This document shows positions 1-5,330 of a stretch of DNA of 5,345 bases, piece after piece (within the stretch, counting starts at the first letter, position 1; every line of letters starts with the position of its first letter). The notes below the pieces were generated by a model that was given only the letters and a program-made list of their open reading frames with translations, was not told the origin of the DNA and ran no database searches. Source of the stretch: Candidatus Heimdallarchaeota archaeon (GTDB lineage: Archaea > Asgardarchaeota > Heimdallarchaeia > Heimdallarchaeales > Kariarchaeaceae); NCBI GenBank assembly GCA_021399405.1, contig JAAFKL010000330.1, positions 1 through 5,345 of the forward strand, given 5' to 3'. A program made the position numbers and the translations under genes.

Positions 1-809
1 GAGGGGTTGCATATGTTGATACCGAGGGTGCATTTGTGCTTGATAGATTCAAATACCTGGCAAGGTACTGGGGTGCGGATATGGAGAAGATGAAGGACAA
101 ATTCCTCTATGCAAGGGCAGACTCGATGGATGAAGTTGAGCTAGCCCTAGATGAGATAATCAAGGTTGCGAAAGAGAAAGATATTGGCATCGTGGTGGTG
201 GATTCTATCATGGATGCATTGAAAAGTCAGTATCCAGTTGGAGGTCAGGAATTAGCGAATCTTCAACCTAGACAAAAACATCTCAAACGAGTTCTGGATA
301 AATTAAAGAGTCTGGCAAATCTCTTCAATCTGGTAGTATTCTATACAAATCATGTCAGATCCAATATTGGTGGTCCCATGGGCACACCTGATTTAGGAGC
401 CCAAGGTGGAGCCGTTCTTGGACATGCATCTGACATCCGAATGAGATTGGAGAAAGCAACCAAAGCTGAACGGAAAGACTTTGGTTTCGATGACAAACCT
501 GCTGGAAGAGTTGGGTTAAAAGTTGGACGAGCGACCATTGTAGATTGTGGGTTTCTACCTGAGGGAAGAGGATGGTATCTCATAGGCCCCATGGGTGTGG
601 CAGATCCCAATAGCTACAACCAAATATTCAAACAGTCTACAGAGTACAAAGAAAACGGCTACATCTCGATGGATAGTCAGGGTATACCCTTGGATCATCT
701 GGATCCCAATGCAAAGAGACCTAAAACATATATTTCTGAAAATCAAGAAATGATTTATGGAAAGAAGAAGGAAGATAAGAAAGTTACAGCTAAAACCAAG
801 AATAAATAA
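1..809 (+). CDS. radA: RadA/Rad51-family recombinase, C-terminal part (5' end outside window)
   Basis: This is the ATPase core and C-terminus of a RecA-superfamily strand-exchange protein, which forms filaments on single-stranded DNA in homologous recombination. The frame is already open at base 3 and reads GVAYVDTEGAF before the first GTG at 36, so the true start and the Walker A motif lie outside the window. About 268 residues are visible. Walker B is IGIVVVDS (visible residues about 61-68), followed by an L1-like region with QPRQKHL, then YTNHV (canonically TNQV), an L2-like glycine-rich stretch with GGAVLGHAS, and DCGFLPEG, matching the family's D-S-P-x-LPE segment. Unusual points are about 18 extra residues between the LGHAS and LPEG blocks, GGQEL where Rad51/RadA usually has GRGEL in L1, and about 65 residues beyond the normal end, finishing in a lysine-rich tail. 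The RecA fold is certain; it could be a divergent RadA paralogue rather than the housekeeping copy. Confidence 0.88.
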   Translation, partial: GVAYVDTEGAFVLDRFKYLARYWGADMEKMKDKFLYARADSMDEVELALDEIIKVAKEKDIGIVVVDSIMDALKSQYPVGGQELANLQPRQKHLKRVLDKLKSLANLFNLVVFYTNHVRSNIGGPMGTPDLGAQGGAVLGHASDIRMRLEKATKAERKDFGFDDKPAGRVGLKVGRATIVDCGFLPEGRGWYLIGPMGVADPNSYNQIFKQSTEYKENGYISMDSQGIPLDHLDPNAKRPKTYISENQEMIYGKKKEDKKVTAKTKNK

Positions 810-831
810 TAAATATAAAATATTTAATCTA
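810..831. terminator. short AT-rich convergent intergenic spacer
   Basis: Only 22 bp separate the stop codons of the recombinase (+) and the TPR gene (-). The spacer is almost entirely A and T and contains the self-complementary stretch AAATATTT. Archaeal termination often occurs at T-rich tracts, so both genes may end here, but there is no long T-run on either strand and no GC stem. The termination role is inferred from position and composition. Confidence 0.3.
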
Positions 832-1428
832 TTAATTATTACCAGTAATAAATTCGACTATACGGAGAGCAAGTTCCCACCCAGATTTATCCTCTAGTAA
901 CTCACCCACAAATTCGTATAAATCTAGAGAATTATCTAACGCTGCCAATTCCTTAGCAAATTGTTCCTTTATCTTGTAACTTATTTCCAAAAATAGTTCT
1001 TGATGAGTAATAGTCATGCCATCACCATTATTTTTCACTGTAAATGCCTTGTGTAGATTATTAATTGAGGATGGTAAATCTCCAAGTTTGAGATAACACC
1101 TGGCTAACCCAATAAAGGATTCTTTTATATCTGTAGTCAGAGTGTATCTTTCTGGTAAAACATTGAGAACATAAATCTCAATTGCCCTCTCATATCTTCC
1201 CTGATTGTAATAGAAATTGCCCATAGTCAAGTTTTTAGGACCAGCATAACTAACTGAGTCACTTACTGCCTCCACCAATCCAATGACTGGATTCTTTATG
1301 AATGGAATATTAGCCTTGTTCTTATCCGGACTATACATCTCGTACATTTCAAGAGATGACTGAATATCATCGTTGTTAAAGGTGTCAAAAACAGGATCAT
1401 TACAATTGGAATCGCCCGCACAATTCAT
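832..1428 (-). CDS. small TPR-like repeat protein
   Basis: The product has 198 residues with two segments resembling tetratricopeptide repeats. The first spans about residues 65-92 (NFYYNQGRYERAIEIY) and the second about 103-130 (GLARCYLKLGDLPSSI followed by NNLHKAF). Such helix pairs form scaffolds for protein-protein contacts; no catalytic motif is visible. The N-terminus has a C-x5-C pair (residues 3 and 9). No signal peptide or membrane helix is seen, so it is probably cytoplasmic. The C-terminal third looks helical. The start is firm: a TAG stop directly precedes the ATG in frame, and a TATA-like box lies about 28 nt upstream, consistent with a leaderless mRNA. It converges on the recombinase gene and is separated by 130 bp from the 206-residue gene upstream. 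Its partner and role are unknown; the TPR assignment rests on pattern only. Confidence 0.72.
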   Translation of the reverse strand: MNCAGDSNCNDPVFDTFNNDDIQSSLEMYEMYSPDKNKANIPFIKNPVIGLVEAVSDSVSYAGPKNLTMGNFYYNQGRYERAIEIYVLNVLPERYTLTTDIKESFIGLARCYLKLGDLPSSINNLHKAFTVKNNGDGMTITHQELFLEISYKIKEQFAKELAALDNSLDLYEFVGELLEDKSGWELALRIVEFITGNN

Positions 1429-1452
1429 CTACTAATTAATGGTGGTGAAATG

Positions 1453-1460
1453 TATATAAG
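1453..1460 (-). promoter_or_regulatory. TATA box for the TPR gene
   Basis: On the minus strand this reads CTTATATA, a strong match to the archaeal TATA element. Its centre is about 28 nt upstream of the ATG at 1428, so transcription should begin at or within a few bases of the start codon. No purine-rich BRE is obvious next to it. Confidence 0.65.
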
Positions 1461-1558
1461 GTCGGCAGGGGTGTTCAAATTATTATTGCGTATAGTTCTG
1501 GACGAATGATAGTTATTATTCACCAATCGATCGACCACTGTGTTAGATCTATTGCTAT

Positions 1559-2179
1559 CTAGTATCGACGGATTAGATAGACAGTTAAATCATTAGAATT
1601 AATATGTTCAATGATCTTAAACACTTTCTTTTCAAATTTTAAACAATATTCATCAAGATATGTTAAGTTAAGCCATTTGTATTCAAACCCAGCGCTTGCG
1701 CCATATGAGCTAGATTGTAGTTGCAAATAATTCTCAAGTATCATATCTATATCGTCATCATATTCTTTTTTCCCTTTATCTTCAATGAACTTACGATAAA
1801 CTTGGTCAATATTTACCCAAGGTATTTTCACAGTGTATGAACCAGAATAATATAGGTCTTTGGCAATTTGTTCCTCGGTAACATGTACCTCAAAAGACAA
1901 TTGATATAGATCAATAAGTTTAGTTATTAGTTGATCAATCGATGAATTAATTGTATTCTCTACAACGGTAAGCTGATTTTGATCTGATACTTTCCTGGCG
2001 AATTGTAATAATTCTTGTGATAATTTGGATTTTTCATTTGGTCTGTTGAAATGATTTTCTAGTAATTCATGATGCAAAAATTCAAGAAAATTATGTAAAT
2101 CCGCAGAATTATGGCTTCTTAAAGGGAGAAAATGTTGAATCGTATTATCAGATCTCAATATTAATTTTTCCAAGACCAC
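1559..2179 (-). CDS. unrecognised 206-residue protein
   Basis: I do not recognise this protein. It is 206 residues, mostly predicted helical from its pattern of leucine, isoleucine and charged residues, with no transmembrane segment, signal peptide, nucleotide-binding loop or metal-binding cluster. There is an acidic patch around residues 139-145 (EYDDDID) and an aromatic-rich stretch near 167-178 (YKWLNLTYLDEY). The start is a GTG: an in-frame TAA lies seven codons upstream with no ATG between, and an AT-rich box is centred about 27 nt upstream. A TTG two codons in is an alternative start. It lies downstream of the helicase on the same strand, after a 114-bp gap containing T-tracts, so it is probably transcribed separately. 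It shows no helicase motifs and is not a helicase fragment. That it is a real gene is supported by length, lack of a competing frame and the box upstream. Confidence 0.65.
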   Translation of the reverse strand: MVLEKLILRSDNTIQHFLPLRSHNSADLHNFLEFLHHELLENHFNRPNEKSKLSQELLQFARKVSDQNQLTVVENTINSSIDQLITKLIDLYQLSFEVHVTEEQIAKDLYYSGSYTVKIPWVNIDQVYRKFIEDKGKKEYDDDIDMILENYLQLQSSSYGASAGFEYKWLNLTYLDEYCLKFEKKVFKIIEHINSNDLTVYLIRRY

Positions 2180-2202
2180 GTAGAAGAAATTCGATGTTTA
2201 CA

Positions 2203-2210
2203 ATTTTAAT
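2203..2210 (-). promoter_or_regulatory. possible TATA box for the 206-residue gene
   Basis: The minus strand reads ATTAAAAT here, centred about 27 nt upstream of the GTG start at 2179, the spacing expected for a leaderless transcript. A second candidate, ACATATAGG at about 2229-2237, lies farther away and would give a leader of roughly 25-30 nt. The match is weaker than for the TPR and helicase genes. Confidence 0.4.
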
Positions 2211-2218
2211 GTTGGTAC

Positions 2219-2246
2219 AAAAAATCAGCCTATATGTCCTAAAAAA
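2219..2246 (-). terminator. T-rich tracts downstream of the helicase gene
   Basis: On the minus strand there are two runs of six T, at 2246-2241 and 2224-2219, about 50-75 nt after the helicase stop. Runs of T are sufficient for intrinsic termination in archaea. They fall before the AT box assigned to the next gene, which fits separate transcription of the two genes. Confidence 0.4.
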
Positions 2247-2293
2247 GGAAAGGAATGAGCTAAAACTGGGACTAAACATTGATAGATCAACTC

Positions 2294-4087
2294 TCAAACA
2301 TATTTGGTAGTAGTGTATTCAAACTCATCTTCATATGATGCTATTATTAACCTATTTTTCGCCCTTGTAACAGCAACGTACCATATTCTTCTCTCCTCAT
2401 CTTCATCCTCCTCACCACGTTTCTCATAATGGGTGGCCCGATTTATCACAATAACAAGATCTGCCTCTTTTCCTTTACTTTTGTGTATAGTCATTACCTT
2501 GACCTGATCCAACGAATTGAGTAGCTGATCCTTATTCCAACCCTTCTCAATTCCTTTCTCAATACTTATCTTTGAGGCCTTGCTAATCTTGCGTGTCAGG
2601 AGTTCGAGGATTTCCGGACCGACGAGATCGATCAAAGAAAGGAGTATTTTCTTATCAATATTAATTTCATTTTCTTCGTCCAATAATTGTTGTAATTTAT
2701 GATATTCATCATAAAGAAACAATGATTTTCTCTTACCAATATTTATCACATTGCTGAAATTCTGTGGTGTCTCGGCTAACTTTAGTAAAAGGCGGATATC
2801 ATCATTTGAGAAAACATCAGCTGATTCCGGATCGACATTAACCATTTTGTAGATCGCATCATAATACTGTTCAATTTCCTTTCTCTCCTGAGTATTGGTC
2901 GAATCCTTAGGATAAATACAGTTCACGATTCCAGCTTTTCTCAATTTTTTACTGATAATATCTATCATGGAATTGGTCCTGCACAGAACAAATACCGATT
3001 CATCCGGGTCTATTTCAATCTCGGATAACTCGATTTCCTCCACCGAGCCCTCTCTATCTATGGATACATGGGATTGATATGAGGAAAGATATGTGTTCGA
3101 GGTAATCATTTGCTGCGCCAGCTCGATTATTTTCGGAGGAAGCCGATACGATACATCTAAGATGATTTCAGGTTCGGTTGCTTCATAATTCTGCAAGAAC
3201 TGAGGTGATGAATTCTGAAAGCCGTAGATTGCCTGATTGGGATCTCCTGCAATGATTGTGATCTTGGTATTTTCTGCCCATACTTTGAATACCTCAAATT
3301 GCAATGGTGAGAAATCCTGGAATTCGTCCATGATGAGAATGGTACATTGTGGATAGAGCCTGTTTTTGAAGCAGTGTAGTAGTAAATCATTGAACTCAAA
3401 GATATAATTCTGCTGCTTATGTAGGGTCCATTGCTGATGAAACAGAAAACTTACCTGAATTGCTAATTTAGATAATTCTTCATTGATATCATCAAATTCA
3501 TCCTCGTCATCATATTCATCATCATCCTCAAAAGATAATCGGGACCAGTATTCATTCAAGTACTCAAAGGATTGTTTGATATCATCATCTGGAAATTTGA
3601 TCTGCAAATCCTGATGAAGCTTGAAGAAAATACCAGGATGTAATTCATTCAGGGATTCAAGATTTCTCAGATCATATACTGTGGAATTATCATAGGATAC
3701 AAATTTGAGAAAAGTAAAACGGTGTTGATAATTTGTCTTAAATTCTGTAAAGAAGTCCTCCCTTGTCTTTAGATTGTTTTTCGTCTTGAATTTATTACCT
3801 AGATGTTGTCTTACTAAGGTGTAAGACAGAGAATGCATGGTTTTGATAGATTTTAGGGTTTGATCAGTTAATTGTGGTAATAGTTTCACAATTCTTTCCT
3901 GCACCTCCCCAATCGCTGCTTTGGTATGTGAGCAGTAAATTATATCTTTCATTTCAATACCATCTGAGACATAGTTTTTTACTATTTGTAGAAGGGTGTA
4001 AGTTTTACCAGTACCTGGGAGTCCAATAATTTTATACGATTTTCTTGCATCATGTTGTAGCTCATATGGACTGGCAAGAGTTAACAT
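2294..4087 (-). CDS. UvrD/Rep-like superfamily 1 DNA helicase, compact
   Basis: This 597-residue protein is an ATP-driven DNA translocase/helicase of the UvrD/Rep/PcrA group. Motifs in order are Walker A GLPGTGKT (22-29, lysine 28), motif Ia YCSHTKAA (51-58), TMHSLSYT (83-90), Walker B MDEFQD (253-258), motif III AGDPNQAIYGF (280-290), motif IV DVSYR (311-315), motif V VMTIHKSKGKEAD (531-543) and motif VI RRIWYVAVTRAKN (566-578). All key residues are present, so it should be active. It is shorter than UvrD (about 720 residues): the part between motifs IV and V is reduced, which suggests a small 2B domain. An acidic run (DDDEYDDEDEFDD, 188-200) lies in the 1B region. No fused nuclease domain is seen. 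The ATG at 4087 has a TATA-like box about 25 nt upstream and no Shine-Dalgarno site. It could serve repair, replication of an element, or defence, as the UvrD-like GajB of Gabija does; the sequence does not decide. Confidence 0.95.
   Translation of the reverse strand: MLTLASPYELQHDARKSYKIIGLPGTGKTYTLLQIVKNYVSDGIEMKDIIYCSHTKAAIGEVQERIVKLLPQLTDQTLKSIKTMHSLSYTLVRQHLGNKFKTKNNLKTREDFFTEFKTNYQHRFTFLKFVSYDNSTVYDLRNLESLNELHPGIFFKLHQDLQIKFPDDDIKQSFEYLNEYWSRLSFEDDDEYDDEDEFDDINEELSKLAIQVSFLFHQQWTLHKQQNYIFEFNDLLLHCFKNRLYPQCTILIMDEFQDFSPLQFEVFKVWAENTKITIIAGDPNQAIYGFQNSSPQFLQNYEATEPEIILDVSYRLPPKIIELAQQMITSNTYLSSYQSHVSIDREGSVEEIELSEIEIDPDESVFVLCRTNSMIDIISKKLRKAGIVNCIYPKDSTNTQERKEIEQYYDAIYKMVNVDPESADVFSNDDIRLLLKLAETPQNFSNVINIGKRKSLFLYDEYHKLQQLLDEENEINIDKKILLSLIDLVGPEILELLTRKISKASKISIEKGIEKGWNKDQLLNSLDQVKVMTIHKSKGKEADLVIVINRATHYEKRGEEDEDEERRIWYVAVTRAKNRLIIASYEDEFEYTTTKYV
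3807..3828. repeat. isolated inverted repeat inside the helicase gene
   Basis: TGTCTTAC and GTAAGACA form a perfect 8-bp stem with a 6-nt loop. It is the only stem of this length with a short loop that I found outside the insertion sequence, and may be chance. Confidence 0.5.
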
Positions 4088-4107
4088 AGTAAATATTAAT
4101 CGTGAAA

Positions 4108-4117
4108 TTTATTTAAG
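4108..4117 (-). promoter_or_regulatory. TATA box for the helicase gene
   Basis: The minus strand reads CTTAAATAAA, centred about 25 nt upstream of the helicase ATG at 4087. Transcription would begin at about the start codon, giving a leaderless mRNA. The left end of the insertion sequence lies roughly 65 bp farther upstream, so this core promoter is intact, though regulatory sequence above it may have been replaced. Confidence 0.6.
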
Positions 4118-4189
4118 TAAGATAGAAGTTGTACTTAGAAATTATGTTGAAGTTAGATTGATTTTCATCGATCTGCTCTAACCCTCACA

Positions 4190-4228
4190 TTGGACCCACT
4201 TCCTGACCATCCACGCGCCCACTTTACA
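4190..4228 (+). repeat. left terminal inverted repeat of the insertion sequence
   Basis: Aligned with the reverse complement of 5291-5330, about 28 of 39 positions match with one 1-nt gap. The best-kept blocks are TGACCA (4204-4209) and CGCCCA (4216-4221). The heptamer CCCACTT occurs twice, at 4195-4201 and 4218-4224, 23 bp apart, suggesting two transposase-binding sites on the same face of the helix. The transposase stop codon (4224-4226) overlaps the repeat. Confidence 0.7.
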
Positions 4229-5255
4229 CCCACGAATACTTAGGGGTTGGATACAACCCCTTACGGGCACTATTGTAGTACCGTATCCAGCGAGTAACGT
4301 GCATTTTTAAAGCACGAACACTCGAAATAATGATCGATACGATAGCTTCAGCCTTCACAAGGCTGAATTTCGATTCAATCAAACTCAAATGGGGACTCCA
4401 AGCGGGTAACCAAAGAACTTTAATTTTCAATCGTTTCAAGCTTTTCTGAAAGATTTTGGCACGATTCCCCTGATAATTATCCATGATCATTGTGATTTTC
4501 TTACTTTGAGGAAGCATCCGATAGATGCTTCTGAAAGCATTTCTGATGCTTTCACCCTTCAGATCTTTGGTCCAAGTGTGGTACATGACGTCTCCCTTGA
4601 CATCGTACACACCTAACATGATGGCCTTGCCATTATGCCATTGATAGGAGGGTATCGTAGGAATTGAGGTCGTCCACTGACGACCTTTTACGCCAACATC
4701 ACTTAAAAATATCTTCTGATCCAGGACAAGGATCAGATGATCCTTGTCTTTATCCTGGTAAGCTTGCATGACCTTGGCTTTGCGTTCTGCGTAATTTGGA
4801 TGGACCGTGTACGGTCTGAACTTGGTTCTTCGATATCGATAATCTGCTTGTTTTATCAACCTACGTACCCGTTCGTGACCGAACGGACACCCTTCTTGTC
4901 TCAGAAAATACCACAACCTTTTGACACTCCAGGTTGAATATGGCTGCTTCAGAGTTCGAGGTGGTGTATTCACCACCTCCAACACTCGTTCTTTCCAATG
5001 AATTACTCCTGGAGCCTCAGAAGGGGTATTTGATTGCTGGTTCAAACCAGCAAAACCGAAACGTTTCCAATTTCTAATCGCCTTCCAGACTGTATCTGGA
5101 TGGCAATGCAACTGCATTGCGATCTGCTTGGGTTTGAAACCTAAGTCGCGAAGTAAAATTATTTTGCTGCGCAATCTGAATTTGTCAAATCGACAAAGTT
5201 CTTCTAGTTGTGAAATTTCAATATCTGAGAGAGATTTGATTTCTGATTTGATCAT
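4224..5255 (-). CDS. IS630-family transposase (DD34E)
   Basis: This 343-residue protein cuts and joins the ends of its own element through an RNase H-like DDE active site. The N-terminal helix-turn-helix is at about residues 25-65 (RLRSKIILLRDLGFKPKQIA and onward), and a second, winged-helix-like segment lies at about 106-140. The catalytic residues appear to be D179 (LVLDQKIF), D259 (TMIMDNYQGN) and E294 (PHLSLIESKF), with 34 residues between the second D and the E, as in the IS630/Tc1-mariner superfamily. The motif PAWSPHLSLIE corresponds to the usual PxxSPxLNPIE; the first D is followed by Q instead of the common E, and DNYQGN replaces the usual DNxxxH. The frame has no stops or shifts and is near full family length, so it is probably active. 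The ATG at 5255 has a weak AAGGT upstream and an AT-rich box at 5276-5283. The coding sequence is packed with short hairpins (see separate entries). Confidence 0.95.
   Translation of the reverse strand: MIKSEIKSLSDIEISQLEELCRFDKFRLRSKIILLRDLGFKPKQIAMQLHCHPDTVWKAIRNWKRFGFAGLNQQSNTPSEAPGVIHWKERVLEVVNTPPRTLKQPYSTWSVKRLWYFLRQEGCPFGHERVRRLIKQADYRYRRTKFRPYTVHPNYAERKAKVMQAYQDKDKDHLILVLDQKIFLSDVGVKGRQWTTSIPTIPSYQWHNGKAIMLGVYDVKGDVMYHTWTKDLKGESIRNAFRSIYRMLPQSKKITMIMDNYQGNRAKIFQKSLKRLKIKVLWLPAWSPHLSLIESKFSLVKAEAIVSIIISSVRALKMHVTRWIRYYNSARKGLYPTPKYSWV
4242..4261. repeat. transposase-gene hairpin, 8-bp stem
   Basis: AGGGGTTG and CAACCCCT pair perfectly around the loop GATA. It lies at the 3' end of the transposase coding sequence, next to the left inverted repeat. 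Confidence 0.75.
4347..4367. repeat. transposase-gene hairpin, 9-bp stem
   Basis: TTCAGCCTT and AAGGCTGAA pair perfectly around the loop CAC. It lies over the codons following the catalytic glutamate. Confidence 0.8.
4511..4554. repeat. two adjoining transposase-gene hairpins, 8- and 9-bp stems
   Basis: GAAGCATC and GATGCTTC pair around CGATA (4511-4531), and immediately next TGAAAGCAT and ATGCTTTCA pair around TTCTG (4532-4554). Both stems are perfect. The arms share a GCAT core, so alternative pairings between the two hairpins are possible. Confidence 0.8.
4576..4612. repeat. longer bulged hairpin in the transposase gene
   Basis: GACGTC (4587-4592) pairs with GACATC (4599-4604) around TCCCTT, with one mismatch that is a G-U pair in the mRNA. 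GTAC outside it pairs with GTAC after a 2-nt bulge, and GTGT then pairs with ACAC after a 1-nt bulge, for 14 pairs in all. Confidence 0.55.
4667..4686. repeat. transposase-gene hairpin, 8-bp stem
   Basis: AGGTCGTC and GACGACCT pair perfectly around the loop CACT, shortly downstream of the first catalytic aspartate in the coding direction. Confidence 0.75.
4721..4758. repeat. transposase-gene hairpin, 11-bp stem with outer extension
   Basis: GACAAGGATCA (4725-4735) and TGATCCTTGTC (4738-4748) form a perfect 11-bp stem, most simply 10 bp with the loop AGAT. CCAG and CTGG extend it by four pairs beyond a 6-nt one-sided bulge. It is the longest perfect stem found in the window. Confidence 0.85.
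4869..4886. repeat. transposase-gene hairpin, 7-bp stem
   Basis: CCGTTCG and CGAACGG pair perfectly around the loop TGAC. The stem is GC-rich and should be stable despite being short. Confidence 0.6.
4958..4979. repeat. transposase-gene hairpin, 9-bp stem
   Basis: GAGGTGGTG and CACCACCTC pair perfectly around the loop TATT. It lies in the linker between the two DNA-binding segments of the transposase. Confidence 0.8.
5034..5053. repeat. transposase-gene hairpin, 9-bp stem
   Basis: TTGCTGGTT and AACCAGCAA pair perfectly around CA, or as 8 bp around TCAA. It follows the N-terminal helix-turn-helix coding region. Confidence 0.8.
5084..5197. repeat. run of four or five small hairpins in the transposase gene
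   Basis: In order these are TCCAGA/TCTGGA around CTGTA (5084-5100), GCAATGC/GCATTGC around AACT (5103-5120), CTTGGGTT/AACCTAAG around TGA with one mismatched pair (5127-5145), an AT-rich stem at 5148-5172 built from GCG-AG-AAAA and TTTT-CT-CGC with one mismatch and one G-T pair, and TTTGTC/GACAAA around AAATC (5181-5197). They follow one another almost without gaps across the helix-turn-helix codons. Each one is weak alone; the run is notable. Confidence 0.55.
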
Positions 5256-5275
5256 CTAGACCTTGAATCTCTCGC

Positions 5276-5283
5276 ATTTTAAG
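5276..5283 (-). promoter_or_regulatory. possible TATA box for the transposase gene
   Basis: The minus strand reads CTTAAAAT, centred about 25 nt upstream of the ATG at 5255. It lies just inside the right inverted repeat, so the element would carry its own promoter and transposase binding could repress it. An AAGGT at 5260-5264 is a weak possible ribosome site. Confidence 0.4.
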
Positions 5284-5290
5284 AATCTTT

Positions 5291-5330
5291 TGAAAAATGG
5301 GCGATTCGGTGGTCAAAAAGTTGGTTCAGA
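5291..5330 (-). repeat. right terminal inverted repeat of the insertion sequence
   Basis: This is the partner of 4190-4228. On the plus strand the conserved blocks read TGGGCG (5298-5303) and TGGTCA (5310-5315). Similarity becomes poor beyond about 5330, so the true end may be near the TA at 5334-5335. Confidence 0.7.

Noticed and set aside
36..38. GTG as the start codon of the recombinase
   Set aside because: The same frame is open upstream to the window edge and encodes the conserved DTEG segment, so the gene starts outside the window.
350..746. Minus-strand open frames opposite the recombinase gene
   Set aside because: They lie antisense to a clearly conserved protein and show no motif or promoter of their own.
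1519..1540. GATCGA-rich segment as a regulatory palindrome
   Set aside because: The self-complementary core is only about 6-8 bp and similar short palindromes occur elsewhere in AT-rich DNA.
1559..2179. 206-residue gene as a broken C-terminus of the helicase
   Set aside because: The helicase already ends after motif VI with its own stop, and this protein has no helicase or nuclease motif.
3157..3399. 80-residue minus-strand frame inside the helicase gene
   Set aside because: It overlaps the Walker B and motif III coding region in another frame and has no recognisable content.
4737..4937. 66-residue plus-strand frame inside the transposase gene
   Set aside because: It is antisense to the transposase, and its hydrophobic composition follows from the opposite-strand codons.
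4242..5197. CRISPR array or direct-repeat array as explanation for the repeats
   Set aside because: The repeats are different inverted pairs, not copies of one direct repeat, and they lie within an intact coding frame.
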